Positions 28,449 through 37,237 are shown, numbered from the stretch's first letter. The stretch: 64,000 nt of DNA from Methylococcales bacterium (GCA_026399015.1 JAPLRS010000029.1:1-64000), one strand, 5' to 3'. Notes: a model not told the origin generated them from the letters alone. Translations and numbers: made by a program.

Positions 28449-28551
28449 CATTGTTCCCAAGACTACGATTCCTTGGCTCTCATGATACGTCTGGCTCAGC
28501 GTCATTTCGTGTGTTTTTCATCTGTTTATCCATTCAAACGGAGATATTCCT

Positions 28552-29730
28552 ATGCTCACCAAGTTTAAATTTACCCAGAAAGCCCTAGAAGCCTTACCGC
28601 CCCATCCTTTAGCATCCAAAGCCACTGATCAAGAGTACAGTGACACCGTAGTCATCGGTCTTAAGCTGTTGGTGGGTAAAAAAGGCAACAAACGCTTTTT
28701 ATTTCGTTACCATCTAAGAAATCGCAAGTGTTCCACGTCCTTGGGTACCTTCGGGGCCATCAGTGTGGATGAAGCCCGTGTATTGGCCAATCAATATAAA
28801 GCCTTGGTCAGTCAGGGTCGGGATCCCAAGCAAGAACGTGATGAATTTAAGAACCGCATCTGTTTCGGTGAATTTATCCATCAGCATTACCTACCCCATG
28901 CTCGAAGTTATAAACGCAGTATCGACAGTGATGAATCCAAGTTCAAGCACTACCTCCTCCCCAAGTTTGGTGATGTACCTTTGGCCGATATCACCACCAA
29001 GCAGGTTCAGAACTACCACAATTTCATCAAAGCTAAACTGTCACCCGCCACGGCCAACCGGCATTTGTCTTTATTACACAGGATCTTCAACTTAGCGATG
29101 CAATGGGGTTATCTCGAAAAGAATGTCTGTACCGGCATCAATAAGTTTCAAGAAAACAACAAGCACCAACGATTCCTGAATAACGAAGAAATTCGCAATT
29201 TGTTTTATGCGGCGGACAGTGATGACAATATCTATGCGGCGACCTATGTCAAAATCTTGTTACTGACCGGTGTCAGGCGTTCTGAAGGCTTGGGTATGAA
29301 ATGGGATCATCTACAATTGGATGGCCCTAAGCCCATGTGGTATGTGCCACACACCAAATCGGGTAAATCCAGATATGTCATTTTGAACCCGATGGCGGTG
29401 GAAATACTGAAATCTTTACCGAAGGTCTACGGCAATCCTTATGTGTTTGTGGGTAAGGTGGCGGGGCAACCTATCATCAACCCCATTAAGGCGTTCAAGC
29501 GGATGTTGGATTTGGTGGGTATTGAGTCCAATTTTAGACTTCATGACCTGAGACATACCCATGCCAGTTTGATCATCAATAATGGCGGCACGCTTTATGA
29601 CGTCCAATCGGCATTGGCTCATGCGAACAGCAGTATCTCAGAACGGTATGCCCATTTGAGTGAAGAGAATCGCCTCAGAACCAGTTACAACATATCGAGT
29701 GTGGTGGCAGGAGCGATCAAAACTAGGTAA
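28552..29730 (+). CDS. Tyrosine recombinase/integrase of the element
   Basis: Catalyses site-specific integration into tRNA-Phe. The 392 residues show an N-terminal DUF4102-type arm-binding domain (KLLVGKKGNKRFLFRYHLRN), a SAM-like core-binding domain (about 100-195) and the catalytic domain. Catalytic residues are visible: R242 in TGVRRSE, H331-x-L-R334-H335, a His near 357 (ALAHANSS) and Y366 (SERYAHLS). It reads towards the right attachment site about 220 bp away. Start chosen at the ATG after AACGGAGATATTCCT. Confidence 0.94.
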   Translation: MLTKFKFTQKALEALPPHPLASKATDQEYSDTVVIGLKLLVGKKGNKRFLFRYHLRNRKCSTSLGTFGAISVDEARVLANQYKALVSQGRDPKQERDEFKNRICFGEFIHQHYLPHARSYKRSIDSDESKFKHYLLPKFGDVPLADITTKQVQNYHNFIKAKLSPATANRHLSLLHRIFNLAMQWGYLEKNVCTGINKFQENNKHQRFLNNEEIRNLFYAADSDDNIYAATYVKILLLTGVRRSEGLGMKWDHLQLDGPKPMWYVPHTKSGKSRYVILNPMAVEILKSLPKVYGNPYVFVGKVAGQPIINPIKAFKRMLDLVGIESNFRLHDLRHTHASLIINNGGTLYDVQSALAHANSSISERYAHLSEENRLRTSYNISSVVAGAIKTR

Positions 29731-29748
29731 TTTGCGTCAATAATCAAA

Positions 29749-29904
29749 ACTTCCTGTCACTACCCTGTAAGTCAAACCCCGATATTCCATACATTGGGTT
29801 GTATAGACCATCACCAAAAACACATACTGTCGATTTATGAGAGGAATTTCAAACTCGTATTATCCATCGAGAATATTGAAAAGACAGCCTGAAAGACAGG
29901 AAGT
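29749..29904. repeat. Inverted repeat between integrase and attR
   Basis: ACTTCCTGTC (29749-29758) and GACAGGAAGT (29895-29904) are exact reverse complements, 136 bp apart, in the spacer between the integrase and the right core. Such paired sites could be integrase or directionality-factor arm sites. Confidence 0.45.
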
Positions 29905-29951
29905 GTTACCGGAGAAAAAAGCCGTCAGCCACATGAATTTTTAAGTAATCA

Positions 29952-30006
29952 AGGACTGAAAATCCTCGTGTCGACGGTTCGATTCCGCCCCTGGGCACCA
30001 TGAATT
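29952..30006 (+). repeat. attR core: 3' fragment of tRNA-Phe
   Basis: Exact copy of 20337-20391. It corresponds to tRNA-Phe positions 28-76 including CCA plus six bases. It cannot form a tRNA because the acceptor 5' strand and D arm are missing. Confidence 0.88.
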
Positions 30007-30008
30007 AT

Positions 30009-30088
30009 AAAGGCTCCTATCTGATAGGGGCCTTTTTTATGCCCGAAGGTTTCTGGTAACTGAGATTATTCTGGTACCAACCTAGCAA
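30009..30088 (+). terminator. Terminator-plus-tail repeat, copy R2
   Basis: Stem AAAGGCTCCTATC/GATAGGGGCCTTT with T run, followed by a tail ending GGTACCAACCTAGCAA. It is near-identical to 20394-20473 with scattered substitutions, and the hairpin is retained through a G-U pair. Confidence 0.8.
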
Positions 30089-30153
30089 TCTTAATGGTCC
30101 ATTTAATTCTAAGGATGTGGAAATTAATAACACTGAATTTGAAAGGAAATGGG

Positions 30154-30399
30154 ATGAGTATTTTAATTAAAGGTAAAACGGTGCATTTTGATGACCGTTA
30201 CTTGCATGTTGAACTTGACGATGGTCGAATCATATTAACACCTATGTCTTGGTACAAAGATCTACAAGCTGCAACCTTTAAACAGTTGAGCAACTACCAG
30301 TTTATTTGTCAAGGAACGGGCATAGAATGGCCTGAATTGGATTACCATTTAAATATTGAAAGCATGTTAATGTCGCAAACAAAAGACAAAGCCGCATAA
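30154..30399 (+). CDS. DUF2442 domain protein
   Basis: An 81-residue protein, taking the ATG at 30154 because GAAAGGA precedes it; an upstream in-frame ATG adds 20 implausible residues. Family features are the beta strands VHFDDRYLHVELDDGRIILTP, MSWYKDL and GTGIEWPELDYHLNIESML. DUF2442 proteins often pair with DUF4160 in toxin-antitoxin-like loci, but no complete partner lies upstream. It sits just outside attR, between repeat copies R2 and R3. Confidence 0.8.
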   Translation: MSILIKGKTVHFDDRYLHVELDDGRIILTPMSWYKDLQAATFKQLSNYQFICQGTGIEWPELDYHLNIESMLMSQTKDKAA

Positions 30400-30443
30400 A
30401 ACACCAAAGGCTCCTATCTGATAGGGGCCTTTGGTGTTTTATG
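30395..30443 (+). terminator. Extended hairpin, repeat copy R3
   Basis: Arms of 24 bp (CATAAAACACCAAAGGCTCC... and its complement) pair fully except for one G-U. The inner 13 bp equal the hairpin of R1 and R2; the outer flanks have become complementary as well. The TAA stop of the DUF2442 gene lies within the left arm. The tail to about 30470 keeps TTTATGCC and TGAGATTATTC. Confidence 0.8.
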
Positions 30444-30549
30444 CCTAAAGATTTTTTGTGGCTGAGATTATTCCTATCCAAAATTGTCATGTAACTGACA
30501 CGACCAGATATTATTTGATGTGATAGGATGCTGGCCAGAGGGTATACGA

Positions 30550-30819
30550 ATGGATAACGACATATTAATAAATCAAGCTAGGCAGCTTTATGCCTCATTA
30601 AAGATTAAGCAACAATTGGAACAGTCACTTCGTCTTGACAGCCTTTTAAATAAAGCTTACGACCGCTATCAACGCCGATTAAATCGGTGTGTTTTGTGCT
30701 ATCGGTCTCGTGCAACCGAATGTGATAGATTTATGTTAGGCAAATTTTGTCCGCATAAAAATGATGACAAAACAGATTCATGTGCATCTAAACAAACAAG
30801 TTTAATAAACGAAAATTGA
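30550..30819 (+). CDS. Hypothetical small protein with CXXC
   Basis: Not recognised. The 89 residues are counted from the ATG at 30550 (MDNDILINQ); an upstream ATG at 30520 would add 10. The helical N-terminal half is followed by YDRYQRRLNRCVLC and CDRFMLGKFCPHK, giving four cysteines plus His that could bind a metal. It lies directly after repeat R3. Confidence 0.5.
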   Translation: MDNDILINQARQLYASLKIKQQLEQSLRLDSLLNKAYDRYQRRLNRCVLCYRSRATECDRFMLGKFCPHKNDDKTDSCASKQTSLINEN

Positions 30820-30885
30820 TAGTTTTTTAAATCAATACAACAACCCCACCCATCTGTAGTATAGGATTGTTGGTTGACTTAAAAT

Positions 30886-31677
30886 TTAGAACTTATAGTT
30901 AAAGCCAATTTTGGCAGTGTGTATACCACTGATGCTATCAGAGGTAGATAAAGTGGCTATAGGTGCACCATTTAGATTGTTTATGGTTCCAGAAGTATTT
31001 AGAGCCGTATCAATGCCAAGATATAGATACTCTAATTTCACAGATATTTGCTTAGCTAGTGAGAACCATTCAGCGGGAAGCGCTTGTTCTATGCCCCCTC
31101 CTATAGCATAACCAACGTTAGCATTCGCTACAGAACAGTGCCCATCACCAACTGGGGTTGGAGTGCCATGTATATTAAAATCAAAATTGGTTTGAGTGTT
31201 GGTAAAAACAGCACCGCTTTTTAGATAAACTAGAGATTTATCTAACGCATAACCTAAGCGAGCCCCAACAATACCATTCCCATATAAGCCACCAACATTA
31301 GTACTGTGAGTAACACTTATAAATTTCGGTATTGGGTTGTTAGGTCCAGCAGTACCGCCTCCTACATCTAGAGAACCATACTCACCTTCTAAACCCACCA
31401 AATAAGGTGTCTCACCAATTTGCCAGTTATAACCGACAGTACCACCTCCAATAAAACTTGCATCAGTGTCGTAACTGTATGACTTATTAGGAAATAAAGT
31501 AGTGTCGTTTATAATAGGTCCAGACGAAGTCGTTCTGGCACTTGATGCACCTCCAATATAACCGCCAACATAAACTCCAGTCCAATCATATGTCAATTTA
31601 TCAGTAGTGTTATCTGCAAATGTAGCACTTGAAAGTGCAAGTAAGCCAAGAGGCAATATAAATAATTTAAGTTTCAT
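30886..31677 (-). CDS. Outer-membrane beta-barrel protein (opacity/Omp25-like)
   Basis: A 263-residue protein from the ATG at 31675-31677, which puts the signal peptide MKLKLFILPLGLLALSSATFA at the N-terminus. The mature part begins YDWTGVYVGGYIGG, the typical opening strand of Omp25/OmpW-type porin-like barrels, has GYNWQIG and LVGLEGEYG strands, and ends with a C-terminal Phe (IGFNYKF) as expected for BAM recognition. The function is not predictable. An upstream ATG in the same frame adds an unlikely 22 residues. Confidence 0.82.
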   Translation of the reverse strand: MKLKLFILPLGLLALSSATFADNTTDKLTYDWTGVYVGGYIGGASSARTTSSGPIINDTTLFPNKSYSYDTDASFIGGGTVGYNWQIGETPYLVGLEGEYGSLDVGGGTAGPNNPIPKFISVTHSTNVGGLYGNGIVGARLGYALDKSLVYLKSGAVFTNTQTNFDFNIHGTPTPVGDGHCSVANANVGYAIGGGIEQALPAEWFSLAKQISVKLEYLYLGIDTALNTSGTINNLNGAPIATLSTSDSISGIHTAKIGFNYKF

Positions 31678-32008
31678 TGAGATAACCAAAGCAGGGGATT
31701 GATGATGATTCAATATATCAAATGCGAAAACAATAAGCCACATAACATTAAAAATGAGCGCTGTTTATAAAAAACACCTGTAAATTTTTAAAACCGCTTG
31801 ATAGTTTCTTGACCAATCCAAAGTAACCGTTAGGCTTAAGTGTAGGTTTTTTTTATAAACAGGAATAAAGGATCATAAAATAAGTAAATATGATTAGAGC
31901 CCTATCAATGTCAGTACTATTAATTACTGTAAGATCATTTTAAGAATGTGTTAAAGACTTGACCAAACCAACAACAGTCAGTTTTATACAAACCGAACTG
32001 GAATTTTG
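31678..32008. other. Intergenic region with a decayed gene copy
   Basis: This spacer holds the duplicated 5' fragment described separately. A possible promoter for the DUF2256-photolyase pair lies at 31957-31985 (TTGACC, 17 bp, TTTATA). Confidence 0.5.
31800..31943 (+). pseudogene. Truncated duplicate of the DUF1566 gene's promoter and 5' end
   Basis: About 30 bp (from 31800) are identical to 35042-35071, and similarity continues through the leader into the signal-peptide codons of the gene at 35118. Here the frame MIRALSMSVLLITV ends in a stop (31941-31943) after 17 codons, and the rest of the gene is missing. Confidence 0.7.
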
Positions 32009-32158
32009 ATGCATCAAAAACCATTTCTACCCAATAAAATTTGTGTCGTCTGCAATCGTCCGTTTGTGTGGCGCAAAAAATGGGCTAAACAATGGGACCA
32101 AGTTAAATATTGTTCCGAGCGTTGTCGCCGTCAACCCAGAAAGACCGCTGAATTATGA
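32009..32158 (+). CDS. DUF2256 zinc-ribbon-like small protein
   Basis: A 49-residue protein with [15 protein letters not shown] and [10 protein letters not shown], the CX2C...CX3C signature of DUF2256. These proteins are commonly encoded next to cryptochrome/photolyase-related genes. Its TGA overlaps the ATG of the photolyase gene (ATGA), indicating translational coupling. Function is unknown; a helper role for the photolyase is inference from context. Confidence 0.88.
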   Translation: MHQKPFLPNKICVVCNRPFVWRKKWAKQWDQVKYCSERCRRQPRKTAEL

Positions 32159-33684
32159 CTACCCTTCGATTAATTTTAGGTGACCAACTCAACCCCTTAC
32201 ACAGTTGGTTTACAAATACTGACCGGCAGGTGATCTATACCCTAATGGAAATCCGGCAGGAAACTGATTATGTTCTGCATCACGGCCAAAAAATCTTAGC
32301 TCTATTTGCAGCAATGCGTGATTTTGCTCAGCAACTTGCTCAACACGGCCATCGTGTGCACTATCTAAAAATCGATGATATTGATAACAAACACGCCTTA
32401 CCAGCCAACCTGAATGCTTTGCTAGCCTATTATCAAATAGCGCATTTTGAATACCAACTCCCTGACGAATGGCGTTTGGATCAACAATTACAAGGCTATT
32501 GCCAGTCTTTACCAATCAGCCACCAAGTTTACGATACTGAACATTTTTATACCCAACGCTTCGAAGCGTCCCAGTTATTCAATTCCCGCCCGAATTGGTT
32601 AATGGAAATGTTTTATCGACGCATGCGCATCAAACATGCTGTGTTGCTAGATGATAAGCAGAAGCCTAATGGCGGTAAATGGAATTTTGACCATGACAAC
32701 CGAAAACCTTGGCGAGGCACACCCAATATTCCGCCTGACAAGCGGCTAAGTCATGATCATTCCCAGCTTTGGCAAGATATATTAACTGCGACTGTTCCCA
32801 GTTTTGGTACTGTTAAAGCTGAGGATATACGCTGGCCACTTAATCGAAGTGAAGCCTTGCAGCAACTTGATGATTTTATCCAGCATGGATTGCCTTATTT
32901 CGGCGACTTTCAAGATGCCATGACTCAACATAGCTGGCGATTGTTTCATTCACTATTATCATTTGCGCTTAACAGTAAAATGCTCAATCCCCGCGAGGTA
33001 GTCAGTAAAGCTGAAAGCGCCTGGCGAAACGGACAAGTCCCACTAGAGGCCTGCGAGGGTTTTATCAGACAGATTTTAGGTTGGCGTGAATATATTCGGG
33101 GGGTGTATTGGGCAAAAATGCCCGCTTACCTTGAGCACAATTTTTTTGCTCACCATCGCCCACTACCTACCTGGTTCTGGACGGGTGAAACGCAGATGAA
33201 TTGTCTGGCAAGCGCAATTGGCCAATCACTGCAAAACGCCTATGCGCATCATATTCAGAGACTCATGATCATTGGCAACTTTGGCTTACTAGCAGGGCTA
33301 TCACCTATAGCTTTGCATAAATGGTATTTAGGCATTTATATCGATGCGTTTGAATGGGTGGAATTACCCAACACACTTGGCATGAGTCAATTTGCAGACG
33401 CAGGATTCTTGGCTACTAAACCCTATGTCTCTAGTGCGGCTTATATCGATCGAATGAGTGATTATTGCAAAACATGCCGGTACGACAAAAAACTGCGTGT
33501 TGGTGAAAATGCTTGTCCTTTTAATGCCTTATATTGGGATTTTTTAATTCGCCATCACAATAAATTAAGCAGCAACCCACGTTTGGCTTTAACTTACCGA
33601 AATCTAGATCGATTATCAATAAACGAACGTACTGCAATCACTCAACAAGCTGCACTGACTTTGGCGAATCTCGATAATTTATAA
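32155..33684 (+). CDS. Fe-S-type cryptochrome/(6-4) photolyase (PhrB-like)
   Basis: A 509-residue flavoprotein of the FeS-BCP (PhrB, deoxyribodipyrimidine photolyase-related) group, which repairs (6-4) photoproducts or acts in light sensing. The four [4Fe-4S] cysteines are present at C350, C438, C441 and C454, the same numbers as reported for Agrobacterium PhrB. Catalytic-pocket stretches [10 protein letters not shown] and [16 protein letters not shown] (tandem His) are conserved. It is coupled to the DUF2256 gene and followed by an SDR gene that usually accompanies this family. Confidence 0.93.
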   Translation: MTTLRLILGDQLNPLHSWFTNTDRQVIYTLMEIRQETDYVLHHGQKILALFAAMRDFAQQLAQHGHRVHYLKIDDIDNKHALPANLNALLAYYQIAHFEYQLPDEWRLDQQLQGYCQSLPISHQVYDTEHFYTQRFEASQLFNSRPNWLMEMFYRRMRIKHAVLLDDKQKPNGGKWNFDHDNRKPWRGTPNIPPDKRLSHDHSQLWQDILTATVPSFGTVKAEDIRWPLNRSEALQQLDDFIQHGLPYFGDFQDAMTQHSWRLFHSLLSFALNSKMLNPREVVSKAESAWRNGQVPLEACEGFIRQILGWREYIRGVYWAKMPAYLEHNFFAHHRPLPTWFWTGETQMNCLASAIGQSLQNAYAHHIQRLMIIGNFGLLAGLSPIALHKWYLGIYIDAFEWVELPNTLGMSQFADAGFLATKPYVSSAAYIDRMSDYCKTCRYDKKLRVGENACPFNALYWDFLIRHHNKLSSNPRLALTYRNLDRLSINERTAITQQAALTLANLDNL

Positions 33685-33712
33685 AAACTGAATGATCAAA
33701 TAACTGAGCCGC

Positions 33713-34411
33713 CTACCAATCGATAGCTTGCCCCTGATAATCAATAAAATAAGCGCCGCTTTTAGCGACTAAGTCGTCCAATGCCTGCATTAAACCTTGA
33801 ACAGCCTCATCAGCCGGCAAACAATGCTCTGGGGAGACGAATTTAGCCGAAAGTTTAGAAGCTACCGTTCCAGGTTGAAGCGCCGCAAAAACCAGAGTTG
33901 GATTGCTACGACTACATTCAATCGCTGCGGTTTGTAAAATCATATTCAAAGCAGCTTTTGACGACCTATAACCATACCAACCACCTTTTTTGTTATCACT
34001 AATACTGCCAACCCGCGCTGATAATTTTGCGTAAATTGCTCGGTTATCAGTATCCAATAGCGGCACAAAATGCTTGATTAAAAGACTCGGTCCGATCGTA
34101 TTAATTTCAAAAGCACGACTTAATTGAAGAGGATCTAATCTAGCTAACTGCTTTTCCGGACCTTGCCCGTCAATAATAAGCGCACCTGTAGCATCGACGA
34201 TCAAATGAAATGGCGCATTCAAGGCTAATAAGTTGGCCGAATCACTTATAGATGCTTCACTTTCTAATGAAAAACCTGGCATTGTGGTTCTTGATAACCC
34301 AACTACCAGACTACAATTGGGATCTTTTTTAAACGCAGTTAAAAATGCCGCACCAATTGCTCCACTTGAACCTATCACTAGGGCTTTATATTGCGCACCT
34401 AAGCTATTCAT
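33713..34411 (-). CDS. Short-chain dehydrogenase (CsgA-like), photolyase neighbour
   Basis: A 232-residue SDR. The cofactor motif is IGSSGAIGAAF (about 13-23) and the catalytic YGYRSSKAALN (about 146-156, Y-x-x-x-K present) follows. The conserved Asn near 115 in INTIGPSLL is also present. The substrate is unknown. SDRs of this kind are often found beside PhrB-type photolyase genes; it is convergent with the photolyase here. Confidence 0.85.
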   Translation of the reverse strand: MNSLGAQYKALVIGSSGAIGAAFLTAFKKDPNCSLVVGLSRTTMPGFSLESEASISDSANLLALNAPFHLIVDATGALIIDGQGPEKQLARLDPLQLSRAFEINTIGPSLLIKHFVPLLDTDNRAIYAKLSARVGSISDNKKGGWYGYRSSKAALNMILQTAAIECSRSNPTLVFAALQPGTVASKLSAKFVSPEHCLPADEAVQGLMQALDDLVAKSGAYFIDYQGQAIDW

Positions 34412-34496
34412 AATGTAACTAACGGTTAATTAGAAGCATCAGCTAAAACAAACTCAATAATACTTAGAATCATCTCTGGCATTTCTAATTGAACTA

Positions 34497-34820
34497 TCAA
34501 CCCAATAATTTTTCAACAATTAAATCACGCAGATATTCTGGCATTTGAAGTGTTTCCAAATCCCAACCCTCACGAATTAAAATATCGTGCAAGCATTTTT
34601 CCATAATTTCATGGGCTTTGACTGAAGCTTCTACAATAAGATTGTGTGTATCAATTGTTCTATCATCAACTTCTTCTTGGCACTGAGCCTGATATTTTAA
34701 AAGTAATCTAAGGCTTAAAACTTGTTCACTCACTTGACTAGGACAAACACAGGCATAAATTAATCCTTGATTTTTGATTTTCTCAAGTTGCTCATCTGTA
34801 TACTGATAATCTAAATTCAT
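34497..34820 (-). CDS. Hypothetical protein
   Basis: Not recognised. The 107-residue, acidic, mostly helical protein has no signal or membrane segment and carries four cysteines (ACVCPS, AQCQEE, EKCLHD). It stands alone between the SDR and the DUF1566 gene. Confidence 0.55.
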   Translation of the reverse strand: MNLDYQYTDEQLEKIKNQGLIYACVCPSQVSEQVLSLRLLLKYQAQCQEEVDDRTIDTHNLIVEASVKAHEIMEKCLHDILIREGWDLETLQMPEYLRDLIVEKLLG

Positions 34821-35117
34821 ATAAACACCATATCTAAGTTATTGAAAAATTGAATTTTATTATAAATACTATCTCCATTATTAAACTTAACCGGATTTAG
34901 CGTAAAAGCAAATAACAAAATATCAATCCGCATCAGATTGATTACCACAACAGCTTAAATTCCCCTGCCCTCAAATCAAAAACACAAACAATTAACCATT
35001 AGACAAAAAATCATACCGCTAAATCTGATCGCCGTTTTATAGATAGTTTCTTGACCAATCCAAAGTAACCGATACGCTTAATCATAGTTTTAATAAATAC
35101 AATTCAAGGATCAAAAA

Positions 35118-35597
35118 ATGATCAGAATAAAACTAAATATGCTTAGAGCCTTAGCAATCTCAGTACTATTAGTCAGTAACATGGCCCAAGCCTCTGAGAC
35201 TATTAAACTACCCGATACAAGTAATACGGACTATAAAACCATTAAGAGTTATAAAGTTGGGGAATCTGGCCCTCTGGGTGGTAAAGTTTATTTTATTGAT
35301 GAAACCGGTCAGCATGGCTTAGAAGCAAAAACTGCAGATGAACTTAACTCAGCAACCTGGAATGATGCAGTTACAGCGGCTAGTGCTTATAACGCCGATT
35401 GGCATTTACCAACAATAACTGAATTAAAGTTGCTGTATGAACAAAGAAACAGTGTGGGTGGGTTTACTAAAGATGACTATTGGAGTTCTACAGAGTTAGA
35501 CAGCAACAGTGCTTGGATACAAGGTTTTTTGAATGGCGACCAAGACCGCTACAATAAATACAGCAAACTAAAGGTTCGTGCTGTAAGAGCATTTTAA
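35118..35597 (+). CDS. Secreted DUF1566-domain protein
   Basis: A 159-residue exported protein. The signal peptide (about 1-26) ends near MAQASE. The C-terminal part matches the DUF1566/Lcl family, with NADWHLPTITELKLLYEQR, DYWSSTE and KVRAVRAF. Members are found on cell surfaces of methylotrophs and other bacteria; function unknown. Its leader and first codons exist as a second, broken copy at 31800. Confidence 0.82.
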   Translation: MIRIKLNMLRALAISVLLVSNMAQASETIKLPDTSNTDYKTIKSYKVGESGPLGGKVYFIDETGQHGLEAKTADELNSATWNDAVTAASAYNADWHLPTITELKLLYEQRNSVGGFTKDDYWSSTELDSNSAWIQGFLNGDQDRYNKYSKLKVRAVRAF

Positions 35598-35636
35598 GAT
35601 CAGTCCATAATTTATGGCCCAATCATAAAAAGATAT

Positions 35637-36281
35637 TTACAACACTATAATACTCAAGGCATTACTCCAAACGCCCATGCCATTACACCCTAAGCCACGA
35701 ATACGTAACCAATAAACTTGCATGGGATTTAATCCTGCCAACGGAATGCGCTGACAACTGCTTGCTGAGAGTGCATGATGCCAGTCAGTCTCTACTTCTG
35801 GATCACCTTGGGTTATTTGCACCTCATAACTAACCGCCCCTTTTAACTTAGTCACATTAACATTTAACGTACCACTAAAAGTACCCCGCACTACCTTAAA
35901 ATCCTTAGGGGCTGGCAATGGCTCACTGCCTTGTTTATGCGTTGCATCATTACGTAAATCATACCCCGAAGAAATAAGCTTACTAACATCCCCAAAGGCA
36001 ACTAATTCTAAATAGGGTGCCAACTGCTTTAAGAAGCTCGTCAGAATTAATCGGGTACTTTCCCTAAGCGCAACTTTAAAAATATCCTTAGATAAAGCGT
36101 CATGATAAGCGGCTTCATATTCATTAAACGCCGTCGTAATGTCTAACAAAGAGGGAACTTGTAATATCCATGGAGGTACAAAATTAGGATTACCCGTTAA
36201 GGCTGCAACAATACTACCGGACTTAACAAGAAAATCAATCCCACTTAAACGATCAAAATTAACTTTTAGCTTTGCTTGCAT
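35637..36281 (-). CDS. Hypothetical protein with C-terminal fibronectin type III-like domain
   Basis: A 214-residue protein without signal peptide. The N-terminal half (about 1-105) is helical and not recognised. The C-terminal part (about 115-214) shows a fibronectin III pattern: APKDFKVVRGT, GAVSYEVQIT, and LNPMQVYWLRIRGLGCNGMGVWSN. Such proteins occur in several copies in some proteobacteria; function unknown. Confidence 0.65.
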   Translation of the reverse strand: MQAKLKVNFDRLSGIDFLVKSGSIVAALTGNPNFVPPWILQVPSLLDITTAFNEYEAAYHDALSKDIFKVALRESTRLILTSFLKQLAPYLELVAFGDVSKLISSGYDLRNDATHKQGSEPLPAPKDFKVVRGTFSGTLNVNVTKLKGAVSYEVQITQGDPEVETDWHHALSASSCQRIPLAGLNPMQVYWLRIRGLGCNGMGVWSNALSIIVL

Positions 36282-36691
36282 AAGATATCTATTTAAATAG
36301 CACTACGAGGAGAAACAATAGTCTCTAGCTTAGTCTAATAAACAGACTACGGGGGAAATATATTGGACAACAATTTAATAAAGCGCATAGTAGCGCTTAT
36401 TTAAGCACTCGTGCTCTTAATTAACTGTACTAGCAACAAAAAATATATTGCTAGCACAGATAAGAGCATACGCTAGCGTAGTCTAAGACATGCATGAGCA
36501 CATAAAGAGATATCGCGAGCGCTTTACTGATTTAGCACACGCGCTAAAAAACGCATGCATTCGCACAGCTCCATCACTGGGCTAATGATGTGAATCTTTT
36601 TCACATGCACAGTTTTTAGTAGGCTCCAGCGATATGTTAATACATCACTGGCAACAAAGTGGCCTATTAAGGGTAATTTAAAACTTGCAGC
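36282..36691. other. Gene-free spacer
   Basis: About 410 bp without a credible ORF. It contains repeated short GCTAGC/GCGCTA-type words and an inverted GATGTGAA/TTCACATG pair near 36588-36607. No regulatory element is recognised. Confidence 0.4.
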
Positions 36692-37237
36692 CTATTGAGT
36701 AACATTAACCACTAATCCAACACCATTTAAGGGTAAGTTAATCACGCCACCATCAACATTTTGTGTAACTGTCACTTGATTTAAACTACCATCAACTGAG
36801 GTATTAAAAACACTACCAGCACCATTCTGTGCAAGATTAATCGTATTTCCCGAACCTCCATCAGTTGTTGAGGCGTCGTTAATTGAACCTACTGCGCCAG
36901 CAGTCGCTAGAGATATATCGGCTACTTTAGCTGTTAATCTGTCACCAACTCCTGTATTTGGATCATCCGGTAATTGCGCATTAACAACGATAGTAGCTGT
37001 TGATAAACTTCCTTGCTGACTAATAGCAATCACATTATCTACCGCATTACCTACCACGACATTAACTTGATTTGTCTGGACAGAGGTAATATCAACACTG
37101 CCACCAGTAGAAACTGTATTCGCCACTTGAAATAAATCAATACTACTTCCATCGCCCCCAGGATTTGAAATATCATCTGCGTGGATTAAAGAACTAGATA
37201 ATGTTAAAGCACTAAATAAAACAAAATTCTTATTCAA
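36692..37237 (-). CDS. Secreted curlin-like beta-repeat protein
   Basis: A 181-residue protein with a signal peptide (about 1-20, ending SLIHA). The mature sequence is rich in Asn, Gln, Val and Gly. It has strand-turn units such as NVIAISQQGSLSTATIVVN, NTINLAQNGAGSVFNT and LNQVTVTQN, which resemble curlin repeats (N-x-I-x-Q-x-G) without matching them exactly. It could be an amyloid-like or surface beta-solenoid protein. No csg genes are nearby. Confidence 0.6.
   Translation of the reverse strand: MNKNFVLFSALTLSSSLIHADDISNPGGDGSSIDLFQVANTVSTGGSVDITSVQTNQVNVVVGNAVDNVIAISQQGSLSTATIVVNAQLPDDPNTGVGDRLTAKVADISLATAGAVGSINDASTTDGGSGNTINLAQNGAGSVFNTSVDGSLNQVTVTQNVDGGVINLPLNGVGLVVNVTQ

Noticed and set aside
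29952-30000. A third tRNA-Phe gene
   Set aside because: Only positions 28-76 are present; the acceptor 5' strand and D arm are missing.
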